Positions 24,315 through 34,135 of a stretch of DNA of 64,000 nucleotides are shown here, piece after piece. Source of the DNA: Bacteroidia bacterium (GTDB lineage: Bacteria; Bacteroidota; Bacteroidia; UKL13-3); the NCBI GenBank assembly GCA_019695215.1, contig JAIBAK010000005.1:44107-108106 (forward strand), in the 5' to 3' direction. Below the pieces are notes generated by a model. It worked only from the letters and a program-made list of their open reading frames with translations, had not been told where the DNA came from and searched no databases. Made by a program: the position numbers and the translations under genes. Position 1 is the first letter of the stretch. Each line of letters starts with the position of its first letter.

Positions 24315-24890
24315 ATGAAAACATTAAAAATACTCTCAGCCGCCCTGTTTTTAACAGGAACCATTGCTGTTTCATCATGCGGCAATGAAACAAATGAAGC
24401 CGCAGCCGCTGAAACCACCGAAACTGCCGCAACAGAAAGTCAGGCAGGTCAGTCAGCAGTTCAGGATAATGAATCAGCCAAAGATATTGTAAAAGTAGCC
24501 GTAGGTTCAAAAGACCACAGCACATTAGTAACCGCGGTGAAGGCAGCCGAATATGTGGATGTGCTGGCCAATGCCGGTCCGTTTACTGTTTTTGCTCCCG
24601 TAAATGCAGCTTTTGATAAGTTACCTGCCGGAACCGTTGAAGGTTTGTTAAAACCCGAAGCTAAAAACGACCTGCGCAATATTTTGGAATACCACGTTTT
24701 TGTAGGCGTTCTGAAACCCGAAGACCTGACTGATGGCCGTGTGCTGAATATGGTGAATTTAAAAAATACTGAAATCAAAATGGTGGATGGCAAACCTACC
24801 ATTAACGGAGCTCATATTGTAGCCAGCGTTCCTGCATCCAATGGTATTATTCATATCATTGACCAGGTATTGTTGCCTCCTGCAAAATAA
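24315..24890 (+). CDS. Fasciclin-domain lipoprotein
   Basis: A 191-residue lipoprotein (signal ending VSSC, lipidated Cys22), with an acidic Ala/Glu/Thr linker and one fasciclin (FAS1) domain from about residue 50: the two family motifs are NAGPFTVFAPVNAAFDKLPAG and the C-terminal NGIIHIIDQVLLPP. FAS1 proteins mediate adhesion or surface interactions; in Bacteroidota single-domain forms are often induced by stress or low oxygen. Here an FNR-type operator and consensus -7 box precede it and a strong terminator follows, so it is a monocistronic member of the local regulon. Confidence 0.9.
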   Translation: MKTLKILSAALFLTGTIAVSSCGNETNEAAAAETTETAATESQAGQSAVQDNESAKDIVKVAVGSKDHSTLVTAVKAAEYVDVLANAGPFTVFAPVNAAFDKLPAGTVEGLLKPEAKNDLRNILEYHVFVGVLKPEDLTDGRVLNMVNLKNTEIKMVDGKPTINGAHIVASVPASNGIIHIIDQVLLPPAK

Positions 24891-24931
24891 TTTTCTTATT
24901 TTTCTCTGATACTAAATATACTTTTTTCATA

Positions 24932-24967
24932 CTGCCGTTGCGGGGTGATCGCAACGGCAGTTTTTTT
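24932..24967 (+). terminator. Strong rho-independent terminator
   Basis: Perfect 11-bp stem (24932-24942 with 24950-24960), 7-base loop and seven Ts, 41 bp after the fasciclin stop. Confidence 0.93.
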
Positions 24968-24970
24968 GTC

Positions 24971-25004
24971 TAAGAAAAATCAGTTGCCGAATTGACTATT
25001 ATCA
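24971..25004. promoter_or_regulatory. FNR-type operator plus degenerate partner, tyrosine phenol-lyase
   Basis: TGACTATTATCA at 24993-25004; exactly 22 bp upstream is TAAGAAAAATCA (24971-24982), which keeps the right half-site. Confidence 0.65.
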
Positions 25005-25007
25005 TAG

Positions 25008-26425
<1,418 letters not shown>

Positions 26426-26426
<1 letters not shown>

Positions 26427-27472
26427 TGAGTTATCCGCAGGTTGATATCATTGTATTAAATTACAACGGCAAAAAATTTCTTGACGATTGTTTTCAGTCG
26501 GTATTCAAATCTACCTACCCGAATTTTAAGGTATACCTCCTCGACAACGCATCAACCGAGAACGATATAGAGTATGTAAGCGAAAAATATCCGCAGGTGG
26601 GTATTATTAAAAACCCGCTCAACAACGGGTATTGTGCTGCCTACAACCTTGCTTTTTCAGTATGCAAAGGCAAATACTATTTATGCCTTAACAACGATGT
26701 GCGCGTGCATCCCGACTGGCTCGAGCCCTTAGTGGAACTGGCCGAAAAGGATAACACCATAGGAGCCCTGCAGCCAAAATTAGTTTCGTTTTTTAACGAG
26801 CAGGAATTTGAATATGCCGGAGCATCAGGTGGTAAAATGGATGTTTACGGGTATCCGTTTCTGCGCGGCCGTGTATTTGATACCATTGAGCCCGACAACG
26901 GACAGTATAACGATATTACCGATGTGTTCTGGACCAGCGGGGCGGCCATGTTTCTGAGAGCCGATGTGCTTCCGCATTCCGGCCCGTTAGATAACAGTTT
27001 TGTGCACCATATGGACGAAATTGATTTGTGCTGGCGTATTCTTATGGCAGGCTATCAGCTTAAGGTGGTTCCTGCCAGCATTGTGGCCCATTACGGGGGC
27101 GCCACCATTCAGGCACAAAGTTTTAAAAAAATGTACTGGAACCACCGCAACTCGCTGTTTATGGTCATCAAAAATTATGGGCCGCAACAGGTGTTTTCCA
27201 AAACGTTCACTCATATTCTCCTCGACTGGCTGGCAGCCGGTGTATCGCTGGCCAAACTGCAATTTACCCGGGTAAGGGCCGTAATTGCCGCGCATGTGTG
27301 GATTTTGCTTAACTTGGGCCTCATTTTACAACACAGAAAAGAAGCACAGCAAAGGCGCAGGGTAAACGATGAAGCAGTGATGAAACAGATGTACCCTAAA
27401 AGCATTGCACTGGCTTATTTTCTTCGTAAAAAAACAACTTACACCGACTTAATAAACGATTTGAAGAAATGA
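26426..27472 (+). CDS. Family 2 glycosyltransferase
   Basis: A 348-residue glycosyltransferase with a GT-A fold: VDIIVLNYNGKKFLDDC at the N-terminus for nucleotide-sugar binding, the metal-binding CLNNDVRVHPDW in place of DxD, FWTSGAAMFLRADVL and DEIDLCWRI, as in rhamnosyl- and related GT2 transferases. A hydrophobic helix near residue 287 (VIAAHVWILLNLGLIL) may attach it to the membrane. Acts on cell-surface polysaccharide. The ATG at 26426 shares one base with the stop of the previous gene; its end overlaps rmlC by four bases. Confidence 0.88.
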
Positions 27473-28035
27473 AAATAGAACTGATTGCCGAACACCTCAA
27501 TGGTCTTAAAGTAATTCAACCTGAAATTTTTCGTGATCAGCGCGGCTTTTTTATGGAAGCCTACCGCATGGATGAATTTGAACGCCTTGGTTTGCCCACC
27601 CAATTTGTACAGGACAATCACTCGCGATCGGCCAAAGGAGTAGTGAGGGGATTACATTTTCAGTGGGAACCACCTATGGGAAAACTGATGCGTGTAACCG
27701 TGGGCGAAGCCTTTCTGGTAGCTGTAGATATTCGCAAAGGCTCCCCTACGCTGGGACAATGGTTTGGCGAAGTGGTATCGGCCGAAAATTGCAAACAAAT
27801 ATGGGCTCCTGCCGGATTTGCCCGCGGCTTTTGTGTGCTCAGCGATTTTGCCGAAATACAATACAAAACCACCGGACTCTACAACAAAAACTGTGAGTCG
27901 GGCATTTTATGGAACGACCCCGCCATTGGCATTAAGTGGCCGGTAACCGAACCTATTCTCTCTGACAAAGACAAGGTGGCGCAAACATTAGAACAATGGT
28001 TGCAAAAACCCGATTCGGATAATTTCAAATACTGA
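27469..28035 (+). CDS. rmlC: dTDP-4-dehydrorhamnose 3,5-epimerase RmlC
   Basis: A 188-residue cupin-fold epimerase of dTDP-rhamnose synthesis. Visible motifs are IFRDQRGFFMEAYR, FVQDNHSRSAKGVVRGLHFQ (active-site His in RGLHFQ, residue 63 or so), VDIRKGSPTLGQWF and WAPAGFARGFCVLSD. Normal length. Next to an epimerase and rmlD but without rmlA or a clear rmlB in the window. Confidence 0.93.
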   Translation: MKIELIAEHLNGLKVIQPEIFRDQRGFFMEAYRMDEFERLGLPTQFVQDNHSRSAKGVVRGLHFQWEPPMGKLMRVTVGEAFLVAVDIRKGSPTLGQWFGEVVSAENCKQIWAPAGFARGFCVLSDFAEIQYKTTGLYNKNCESGILWNDPAIGIKWPVTEPILSDKDKVAQTLEQWLQKPDSDNFKY

Positions 28036-28041
28036 TTGTTT

Positions 28042-28998
28042 ATGAAAAAGATTTTAATGGCCGGTGGCTCGGGCTATATCGGTGCTGTATTATGCGAATA
28101 CCTTTACCAAAAAGGATATGAACTCACCATTGCCGATGCGGGATGGTTTGGCTTTTACGGACGCCCCGAAATTCCGGTGATAAAAGGTGATTTGTTTGAC
28201 CTCACCGCAGCCGATATGAAACCTTTTGACTGCATCGTATTTCTGGCCGGACTCTCTAACGACCCCATGGCCGAATACTCGCCCAAAGAAAATTTTATTT
28301 ACAACACCGCCCTGCCTGCCTACCTCGGTTTTCAGGCACGCGAAGCAGGAGTAAAACAATTTGTGTTTGCCAGTTCGTGTTCGGTGTATGGCTACACCCA
28401 CAACCGTACCTATACCGAAACCGATGAAGCGGTATGCAACTACCCCTACGGTGTTTCAAAATTGCAGGGCGAACAATCGCTGCTGGCCCTGCAGGACGAA
28501 TCGTTTCGCGTGGTATGCCTGCGTCAGGGAACCGTGAGCGGCTACAGCCCGCGCATGCGCCTTGACCTGGCCATTAATACCATGTTTAAAAATGCCATGA
28601 GCAAAAACGAAATCACCGTAACCAATCCTAAAATATGGCGCCCCATTCTGGCCCTGCCCGATGCCTGCCTCGGTTACGAAGCCGCCATATCGCACCACGC
28701 CTCGGGCATCTATAATATTGCCTCATTTAATACCACCGTGGGCGAACTGGCCGAAAATGTGGCCGAATTTGTACGCACACAGTTCAACAAACCGGTGAAC
28801 GTAATTAACCGCGAAGTGCAGGATTACCGAAACTACAAAGTATCGTGGCAAAAAGCTACCGATGAACTGGGCTTTAATCCTACCCAAACCCTTACCGATG
28901 TGCTCAGCGGACTCAAAGAAAACCTGAGCACCTTTGAGCAATTTGATAACCCCGCCTTTTACAATATTGATGTGTTTAAGGCAATGAAACACGATTAA
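28042..28998 (+). CDS. NAD-dependent nucleotide-sugar epimerase/dehydratase
   Basis: A 318-residue extended SDR. The NAD motif is GGSGYIG (residues 7-13), the catalytic Ser and YxxxK are in ASSCSVYG and NYPYGVSK, and a RPILALPDA substrate-loop follows. This is the UDP-glucose 4-epimerase/dTDP-glucose 4,6-dehydratase type of fold. It lacks the diagnostic features that would allow me to choose between 4-epimerase and 4,6-dehydratase; sitting between rmlC and rmlD, it may do the missing step of a deoxysugar pathway. Starts at the ATG at 28042; an upstream TTG would add two residues. Confidence 0.85.
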   Translation: MKKILMAGGSGYIGAVLCEYLYQKGYELTIADAGWFGFYGRPEIPVIKGDLFDLTAADMKPFDCIVFLAGLSNDPMAEYSPKENFIYNTALPAYLGFQAREAGVKQFVFASSCSVYGYTHNRTYTETDEAVCNYPYGVSKLQGEQSLLALQDESFRVVCLRQGTVSGYSPRMRLDLAINTMFKNAMSKNEITVTNPKIWRPILALPDACLGYEAAISHHASGIYNIASFNTTVGELAENVAEFVRTQFNKPVNVINREVQDYRNYKVSWQKATDELGFNPTQTLTDVLSGLKENLSTFEQFDNPAFYNIDVFKAMKHD

Positions 28999-29012
28999 CT
29001 GATTTTTACCTT

Positions 29013-29873
29013 ATGAAAGTTGTTGTTACAGGAGCCAATGGTCAGCTGGGTGCCGATGTGGTTTCTTATTTCAGGGCACAGGGCAACGAAGTAATTCCCT
29101 TTACTCATGCCGATTTAGATATTACCGATACCGATGCGGTTACCAAGGCTATCATGTCTGTGAAACCCGATGTGGTCATAAATACCGCTGCTTACCACCA
29201 TGTGGAGCATTGCGAAAACAACCCCGATATTGCCCGTGCAGTGAATGCAACGGCTGTTGGTTTTTTAGCACAACTGGGTGCAAAGGAGAACTTCCGTCTC
29301 ATTCATATCAGTACCGATTACGTGTTTGACGGAGAGAAAAAAGCGCCTTACGTAGAAACCGATGCTGTGAACCCATTAAACGTGTACGGACAAACCAAAG
29401 CCGAGGGCGAAAAATTGGTTATAGCCGCATCACCCAACCATGCCGTGGTGCGCATATCAGCTATATACGGAACCGAGCCCTGCCGCGCCAAAGGCGGAAT
29501 GAATTTTATAAAGCTGATGCTGAAATTAGCTAAGGAAAAAGACCAGTTGCAGGTAGTAAACAATGAATTTGTGAGCCCTACCAATACCCTTGCTATTGCC
29601 GCACAATTGTACAAAATAGCTGCCACTCCAAATGCCACCGGAATTTTACATTCTACTTCCGAGGGACAATGCAGCTGGTACGAATTTGCCATGGAAATTT
29701 TCAAACTTACCCATACCAAAATTGATGTGGTGCCTGTAGAGGCGGCCAACTTCAGTAAAATAAAACGCCCCGGTTACTCGGTACTCGAAAATGCACGGTT
29801 AAAAGAATTAGGCATTAACCAAATGCCCCACTGGAAAGAATCCTTGCAGGATTACCTGAAGGTGATTACATAA
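29013..29873 (+). CDS. rmlD: dTDP-4-dehydrorhamnose reductase RmlD
   Basis: A 286-residue extended SDR that reduces dTDP-4-dehydrorhamnose to dTDP-L-rhamnose. Motifs: VTGANGQLGADV (3-14), DLDITDTDAV, VVINTAAYHHVEHCE, ISTDYVFDGEKKAPYVETD, NVYGQTKAEGE with YxxxK, and RISAIYG. Last of the four glycan genes that start with the GT2, with a 14-bp gap to the epimerase. Confidence 0.92.
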   Translation: MKVVVTGANGQLGADVVSYFRAQGNEVIPFTHADLDITDTDAVTKAIMSVKPDVVINTAAYHHVEHCENNPDIARAVNATAVGFLAQLGAKENFRLIHISTDYVFDGEKKAPYVETDAVNPLNVYGQTKAEGEKLVIAASPNHAVVRISAIYGTEPCRAKGGMNFIKLMLKLAKEKDQLQVVNNEFVSPTNTLAIAAQLYKIAATPNATGILHSTSEGQCSWYEFAMEIFKLTHTKIDVVPVEAANFSKIKRPGYSVLENARLKELGINQMPHWKESLQDYLKVIT

Positions 29874-29919
29874 AAAACAAACACACCGCCATCGCATCAC
29901 CATCCCCTCGTTTGAAGCA

Positions 29920-29988
29920 AAGTGCTTACAATGGGAGACTGCTTCTCCCGATAGCCATCGGGATCGCAGTGACGATACTCTCTTAGTT
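29920..29988. repeat. Dispersed repeat with CCCGAT-AGCC-ATCGGG hairpin
   Basis: CTTCTCCCGATAGCCATCGG and GATCGCAGTGACG, recurring at 30653-30690. Part of the repeat-rich block downstream of rmlD. Confidence 0.7.
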
Positions 29989-30290
29989 ACCGTAATTGCG
30001 AGCTAAGTACTCGGAGCGAAGCAATCTTTAGCTCAGCGAAGTTAATCTCCTGAAGAGGGCCCGTGCTTATAATAGGGAGACTGCTTCGTTCCTCGCAGTG
30101 ACGATACTCTCTTAATTACCGGCATTGCGGGCTAAGTACTCGGAGCGAAGCAATCTTTAGCTCAGCGAAGTTAATCTCCTGAAGAGGGCCCGTGCTTATA
30201 ATAGGGAGACTGCTTCGTTCCTCGCAGTGACGATACTCTCTTAATTACCGTCATTGCGAGCCATGTACTCATGGCGAAGCAATCTCCCTG
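29989..30290. repeat. 129-bp tandem repeat, 2.3 copies
   Basis: Copies start at 29989, 30118 and 30247 (ACCG-AATTGCG, ACCGGCATTGCGG, ACCGTCATTGCGAGC), period exactly 129 bp, with only a few differences between the first two. Each copy contains GAAGCAATCT and CTCGCAGTGACGATACTCTC, segments also found singly at 31450-31560. The third copy is truncated and diverges after GAAGCAATCTCCC. The block 29874-30312 contains no gene. Confidence 0.85.
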
Positions 30291-30312
30291 TGGGAAACGA
30301 TGTGCACCTTTC

Positions 30313-30609
30313 CTACCACTGTTGTATGTCATCATACAAATCTCTCCACTCTGGATTACCAGCGTTTATTAGCTGTGTTTTACTGCCCCGCGACCCTCCT
30401 TTTAACTGCTTCTCTCGTGCTATGGCTTCTTCAATAGAAGAAAAAAGTTCATAATGAACTAACTTAGTCGTGTTGTATTTTGCAGAAAAACCTGGATAAA
30501 GTTTATTCTTATGTTCATACATTCTCTTTTGTAAATCTGATGTTACACCTACATAAAGAACCGTATGATGAATATTGGTTAGAATATATATTGCTCCCCC
30601 TTTTACCAT
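30313..30609 (-). CDS. Stand-alone GIY-YIG nuclease-like protein
   Basis: A 98-residue single-domain protein of the UvrC/YhbQ-like GIY-YIG family: GAIYILTNIHHTVLYVGVTSDLQKRMYEHK (in two parts: AIYILTNIHHTVLYVGVTSD and LQKRMYEHK) with the GIY and YVG strands and the catalytic Arg, then LVHYELFSSIEEAIAREKQLKG with the catalytic Glu. Such small genes are frequent in Bacteroidota, often in repeat-rich DNA; whether they cut DNA in the cell is not established. It is bounded by dispersed repeats on both sides. Confidence 0.88.
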   Translation of the reverse strand: MVKGGAIYILTNIHHTVLYVGVTSDLQKRMYEHKNKLYPGFSAKYNTTKLVHYELFSSIEEAIAREKQLKGGSRGSKTQLINAGNPEWRDLYDDIQQW

Positions 30610-30652
30610 TTATTCAAAAGTAAAAAAACCGAATATAAATTCCTTAGGGGGA

Positions 30653-30690
30653 ACTGCTTCTCCCGATAGCCATCGGGATCGCAGTGACGT
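30653..30690. repeat. Second copy of the CCCGAT hairpin repeat
   Basis: ACTGCTTCTCCCGATAGCC and ATCGGGATCGCAGTGACG, same as in 29930-29973, lying just beyond the stop of the minus-strand gene at 30694. Confidence 0.7.
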
Positions 30691-30693
30691 TTT

Positions 30694-31263
30694 CTAAAAC
30701 GCCCTCACCGCACGCACGTGCAGCAATTGATTTTTGTAATACCCGCCATTGGGCGGATATCCATCGTTGCTGTATTGCGAATAGGCATTGCCTATACTGG
30801 CTTCGGTAGAACTCCAGTACAACTCATCGGCAAAATCACCAATCTCATTCATCAAATGCAGTTTAAAATACATCTGAAAACATTCGCCTTTTGATGGCAG
30901 GTACCAGTCGCTGTAGCCGTTTAACACCAAATCTTTGCAAATACTGGCAGCATACGAACCCGCTCCCTGAGCGGCTATAATTTTATCGGTATTTGCTGCT
31001 CCGGTGTAATAATCGGTGGCATTGGCATTGGTGGTTACATTACTGCCGTTGTGCCAGGTAATGCCGGTGGACTGGTCGGTGGGGGCACATACCAATCCGT
31101 GCTTTTTGGTATCATCAATATAAAAAATAATACCTCCGGCATAATAGTCTCCAATGTACAATTTAGTTTCTTCTTTTTCTTCTTTTTTACAACCATTGAA
31201 AAAAAGAACGACCAACCCCATTAATACCAATGAAGATAGCCTTATGTGGTTATGTGTTTTCAT
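30694..31263 (-). CDS. DUF1566 (Lcl C-terminal)-like lipoprotein
   Basis: A 189-residue lipoprotein: signal MKTHNHIRLSSLVLMGLVVL... ending FFNGC, then a Glu/Lys linker and one compact domain with GDYYAGGIIFYIDDTKKHGLV, GYSDWYLPSKGECFQMY and LYWSSTEASIGNAYSQ, a pattern typical of DUF1566/Lcl-C domains of the FGE-like C-type lectin fold. Ends LLHVRAVRAF as usual for these. Function unknown, probably surface binding. I start at the ATG at 31263, which gives the lipobox at the right distance. Confidence 0.8.
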   Translation of the reverse strand: MKTHNHIRLSSLVLMGLVVLFFNGCKKEEKEETKLYIGDYYAGGIIFYIDDTKKHGLVCAPTDQSTGITWHNGSNVTTNANATDYYTGAANTDKIIAAQGAGSYAASICKDLVLNGYSDWYLPSKGECFQMYFKLHLMNEIGDFADELYWSSTEASIGNAYSQYSNDGYPPNGGYYKNQLLHVRAVRAF

Positions 31264-31433
31264 GGCTTTATTTTTTAATAACCGTTTAAAATCACTACAC
31301 AAAATTACCCCGGCTTATACTGCCAAAATATGAGCAGAAACATAAAATAGTGGCCTCATATTTGGCTGCAAAAACCATTCGCTCCATGGAAAAATACCGT
31401 CATCGCGCGTGCCCCGACCGTTCCGAGAGCCAC

Positions 31434-31600
31434 AGAAATAGCGTCATTGCGAGCTACGTACTCGTAGCGAAGCAATCTCCTTATTCGAAACGATGTGCTT
31501 CCATTTGGGAGACTGCCGCGCTTCGCTCGCAGTGACGATACTCTCGTCATCGCGCCTGTCCCGACCATTAGGGGAGCCATGTACCCATGGCGTGACGATC
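31434..31600. repeat. Dispersed repeats of the GAAGCAATCT / CGCAGTGACG type
   Basis: GCGTCATTGCGAGC, TACTCGTAGCGAAGCAATCT, GAAACGATGTGC, GGGAGACTGC and CGCAGTGACGATACTCTC all recur in the tandem array at 29989-30300. Region 31264-31810 contains no gene apart from these; frames read across it are repeat-derived. Confidence 0.75.
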
Positions 31601-31613
31601 TCCTTCCTTGTCT

Positions 31614-31640
31614 GTGGTTGGCATCCCTGCCACCCATCCC
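31614..31640. repeat. Hairpin repeat GTGGnTGGCATCCCTGCCA, copy 1
   Basis: GTGGTTGGCATCCCTGCCA then CCCATCCC; the second copy is at 32824-32849. TGGCA-TCCC-TGCCA forms a stem. Confidence 0.7.
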
Positions 31641-31810
31641 AGAAGACAAGCGCAACGATGATTTCTTTTGTCTTTAAAAAGGTTTTGAAATAATTGTGTC
31701 AGCCCTGCCGACACTTTTGTAGATGTAAAAAAATGAGTACTATTTTTTTTAAACGACCCATCTTATTTTTTGCTGCCTGACCTTCTCCTGCTTGAAAAGG
31801 CTTTCTGTCA

Positions 31811-32692
31811 TCATTCTTCGTAGTAATAGGAATAGTCAATGCCTTTCATAAACATTTCCCGGTCGTTTATTTTATTGGTGAGAGCCGTTTCAATCAGGTG
31901 TTTCAACTCACTACTATCAACGGTGCCAATAATCATAGCGTTCATATAATTCTCTTTTTTTATTTTGCTCCAGTCCACACATTTTTTCAGGTGTTTTTTA
32001 AGCATCATGTCCAGCCATATCCGTGTACTTCGGCCATTGCCTTCCATAAATGGATGCGCCTTATTCATTTCGGTATACTTCAGGATGATTTCTTCAAATG
32101 TGTTTTGCGGCATCGCATCTATCTGTTGCAAGGTGGCTTTTAAGTGCTGGGCATACACAAACCGATACCCCCCTTTTGATATGTTTTTATCTCTGATTTG
32201 GCCTGCAAAATCATACAAGCCACCAAACAGATAAGCGTGTATTTGTTGCAAACCCTTAGTGGTACCCGCTTCAAACTCGTTGATGAGATTACTTTCAAAA
32301 AGGGTGTACGCTTTCTTTTTACTTTGCCCGTCAATGCCGGTATCGCTGTACAGAAACCAGTCTAAAAACTTCGTGGCTCTGTTGTTGGGGAAATTTTTGG
32401 ATAGCTCAATAATACCCTCGCTATCCAACATATCGGTTTTGTATTTTTTGCTATCAGCCGCCAATAATTTCAGTTGGGTAGTGGTACTAACCAACTGATT
32501 GTTTTCTTTTTTTAGTTTGGCTTTGAGGTATTTCCAGTAGTTTCGGGTTTTGTTGTAATCGGGCTCTTCATTCAAAATGCCTACAATATCCACTACACTA
32601 AACCACCATTTGGCACACTCATCGTCCCAGACAGCACGCACTTCACGGTCGTTAAAAAAACGGATGGGTATTTTTAACTGTTCTTTTGTCAT
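31811..32692 (-). CDS. BRO-N/DinD-like plus Fic AMP-transferase fusion
   Basis: A 293-residue two-domain protein. Residues 1-115 resemble the N-terminal domain of BRO/DinD-type proteins: AVWDDECAKWWFSVVDIV, YWKYLKAKL, then LKLLAADSKKYKTDMLDSEG. Residues 130-275 are a Fic domain with the complete catalytic motif HPFMEGNGR (213-221) followed by STRIWLD. Fic enzymes usually transfer AMP to a target protein Ser/Thr/Tyr. No classical antitoxin motif (S/TxxxEG) is certain in this protein. The start at 32692 removes 13 residues that an upstream start would add. It is upstream-flanked by the palindrome at 32780. Confidence 0.82.
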   Translation of the reverse strand: MTKEQLKIPIRFFNDREVRAVWDDECAKWWFSVVDIVGILNEEPDYNKTRNYWKYLKAKLKKENNQLVSTTTQLKLLAADSKKYKTDMLDSEGIIELSKNFPNNRATKFLDWFLYSDTGIDGQSKKKAYTLFESNLINEFEAGTTKGLQQIHAYLFGGLYDFAGQIRDKNISKGGYRFVYAQHLKATLQQIDAMPQNTFEEIILKYTEMNKAHPFMEGNGRSTRIWLDMMLKKHLKKCVDWSKIKKENYMNAMIIGTVDSSELKHLIETALTNKINDREMFMKGIDYSYYYEE

Positions 32693-32779
32693 TTTTCTCT
32701 TAGCCTCAAAGTAAGGAATAAAAAACAACATTTCGATACTCCCGCTGCCTAAAGTTAATACAATAAAAATGGTAAGTGT

Positions 32780-32806
32780 AATTGTGCAACCGGGGGTTGC
32801 ACAATT
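32780..32806. repeat. 27-bp palindromic element, intergenic copy
   Basis: Perfect 12-bp arms AATTGTGCAACC / GGTTGCACAATT around GGG. Two longer copies sit inside the DUF1016 gene at 41418 and 41512. Read as protein it gives IVQPPVAQL. Confidence 0.85.
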
Positions 32807-32823
32807 GAATTGATTTTTTGCCC

Positions 32824-32849
32824 GTGGCTGGCATCCCTGCCAACCACCC
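32824..32849. repeat. Hairpin repeat GTGGnTGGCATCCCTGCCA, copy 2
   Basis: GTGGCTGGCATCCCTGCCA then ACCACCC; here the stem extends to GTGG/CCAC with one mismatch. Confidence 0.7.
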
Positions 32850-32873
32850 GCAATACGCTATGTATTAAATTCG

Positions 32874-32887
32874 AACAATATATTGTT
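32874..32887. promoter_or_regulatory. 14-bp palindrome, probable operator of the Panacea antitoxin
   Basis: AACAATATATTGTT, perfect, and it overlaps the -33 TTG (32883-32885) of the promoter of the XRE-Panacea gene, a position fit for autorepression. Confidence 0.6.
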
Positions 32888-32912
32888 TTAATTGAAAACA
32901 TACCTATTTTTG
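32883..32912 (+). promoter_or_regulatory. Consensus promoter of the toxin-antitoxin pair
   Basis: TTG at 32883-32885, a 19-bp spacer and TATTTTTG at 32905-32912; the ATG follows 18 bp later. Confidence 0.75.
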
Positions 32913-32930
32913 TGTTCTCACAACCAAAAC

Positions 32931-33704
32931 ATGATAGCACAGAAAGAATTAGGCAAACGCATAGCCTACTACCGTAACCTCAAAGCCCTTTCGCAGGAAA
33001 TGCTTGCCGAGAAAATGGAGCTTACACGCACCGCCATTACCCAAATGGAATCAGGTAAACGTATGGTTTCCGCTATTGAACTGGCCGAGCTCTCGGCCGT
33101 ACTCGGGTTTAATATTCATGAAGTGATGGCCACTTCGTTTAAGCCCGAACAATTGGAAACCGAAAAAAATACCTCTACAAAAGAAACACGCATTGAGGTG
33201 CCTAAACTTAAAACAGCGAAATTTAAACAGGTGCTACTCTATATTCTGGAGCGTTGTGCCGGAAAACCGAATGTGGGAGAAACTCTCCTTTACAAATTGC
33301 TTTACTTCTGCGATTTTAATTATTATGAACTGCACGAAGAACACCTTACGGGAGCGGTGTACCGCAAGCTTCCCTACGGACCCGTACCCCAAAAACTGAA
33401 TGTGCTCATAGCGGATATGAGGGAAAAGGGAGAATTAAAAAAGTTTAAGGCCAAATACCACAACTACGAGCAAACCCGATACCTGCCCTTAATAAAACCC
33501 GACCTTACCCAACTGAACGGGGCCGAAAAGGAAATGATTGACCGGGTGATAGAACAATACAGCGACTGGAGCGGAGCAGCCATCAGCGAATACTCGCATA
33601 AAGACATGCCCTGGAAAGCTACCAAAGAAGGTGCGGTGATCAATTACGAACTGGCCTTTTACCGCGAGTTGCCTTTCTCGGTAAGAACCTATGATGAGGA
33701 GTAA
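32931..33704 (+). CDS. XRE-HTH plus Panacea (DUF4065) domain antitoxin
   Basis: A 257-residue protein. Residues 4-60 are an XRE helix-turn-helix (LGKRIAYYRNLKALSQEMLAEKM, split LGKRIAYYRNLKALSQ / EMLAEKM). From about residue 95 there is a Panacea/DUF4065 domain with LLYKLLYFCDFNYYELHEEH, LTGAVYRKLPYGPVPQ and SEYSHKDMPWKATKEG. Proteins of this build are antitoxins that neutralise diverse small toxins. The next gene, 2 bp away, encodes a RelE-like protein, so the pair forms a toxin-antitoxin system with the antitoxin first. Likely autoregulated through the palindrome at 32874. Confidence 0.85.
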   Translation: MIAQKELGKRIAYYRNLKALSQEMLAEKMELTRTAITQMESGKRMVSAIELAELSAVLGFNIHEVMATSFKPEQLETEKNTSTKETRIEVPKLKTAKFKQVLLYILERCAGKPNVGETLLYKLLYFCDFNYYELHEEHLTGAVYRKLPYGPVPQKLNVLIADMREKGELKKFKAKYHNYEQTRYLPLIKPDLTQLNGAEKEMIDRVIEQYSDWSGAAISEYSHKDMPWKATKEGAVINYELAFYRELPFSVRTYDEE

Positions 33705-33706
33705 GC

Positions 33707-34051
33707 ATGAAGTTTGAAGAACTGTCGGAATTTGAAAAGGACCTGAAGAAGCTACTCAAACGGTTTCGCACACTGGAGGATGACCTGAAAGTAGTAAAAC
33801 AGGTGCTTGCTGTGGCTCCCGATGCCCGACCACCTTTTAGCTATGAAATTGACGGACTTGGCCTGAGCACTTGTGTAATTAAAGTAAAAAAGATAGCCTG
33901 CAAAGCGCTGAAAGGAAAAGGAAGCAACACCGGTTTACGCTTAGTGTATGCCCGGTTTGAACAGGAAGAAAAAATCATTCTGATTGAATTGTATTATAAA
34001 GGGGATAAAGAAAATGAGGATAGGGAGCGGATTGTGAAACATCTGAAGTAA
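33707..34051 (+). CDS. RelE/HigB-like toxin paired with the Panacea antitoxin
   Basis: A 114-residue basic protein. The N-terminal helices (ELSEFEKDLKKLLKRFRTLE) and the central to C-terminal strands GLRLVYARFEQEEKIILIEL followed by YYKGDKENEDRERIVKHL resemble the RelE/ParE fold, including the usual 'YxKGDKxxxD' end. Such toxins cleave mRNA at the ribosome or act on gyrase; which applies here cannot be read. It starts 2 bp after the antitoxin stop. Confidence 0.75.
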   Translation: MKFEELSEFEKDLKKLLKRFRTLEDDLKVVKQVLAVAPDARPPFSYEIDGLGLSTCVIKVKKIACKALKGKGSNTGLRLVYARFEQEEKIILIELYYKGDKENEDRERIVKHLK

Positions 34052-34135
34052 CTCCCACTCGCTTTTCTATAAGCATTAAGTGAAGTCTTTATCGCATAAG
34101 AAGGGAGCGCAAATGTTGCAAAAAATAGAACTGTT

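Noticed and set aside
29989..30290. CRISPR-like array
   Set aside because: The repeat period is 129 bp with nearly identical units and no spacers; no cas gene lies in the window.
31356..31655. Open frames in the repeat block (both strands)
   Set aside because: They read through dispersed repeats, have no start signals and no domain similarity.
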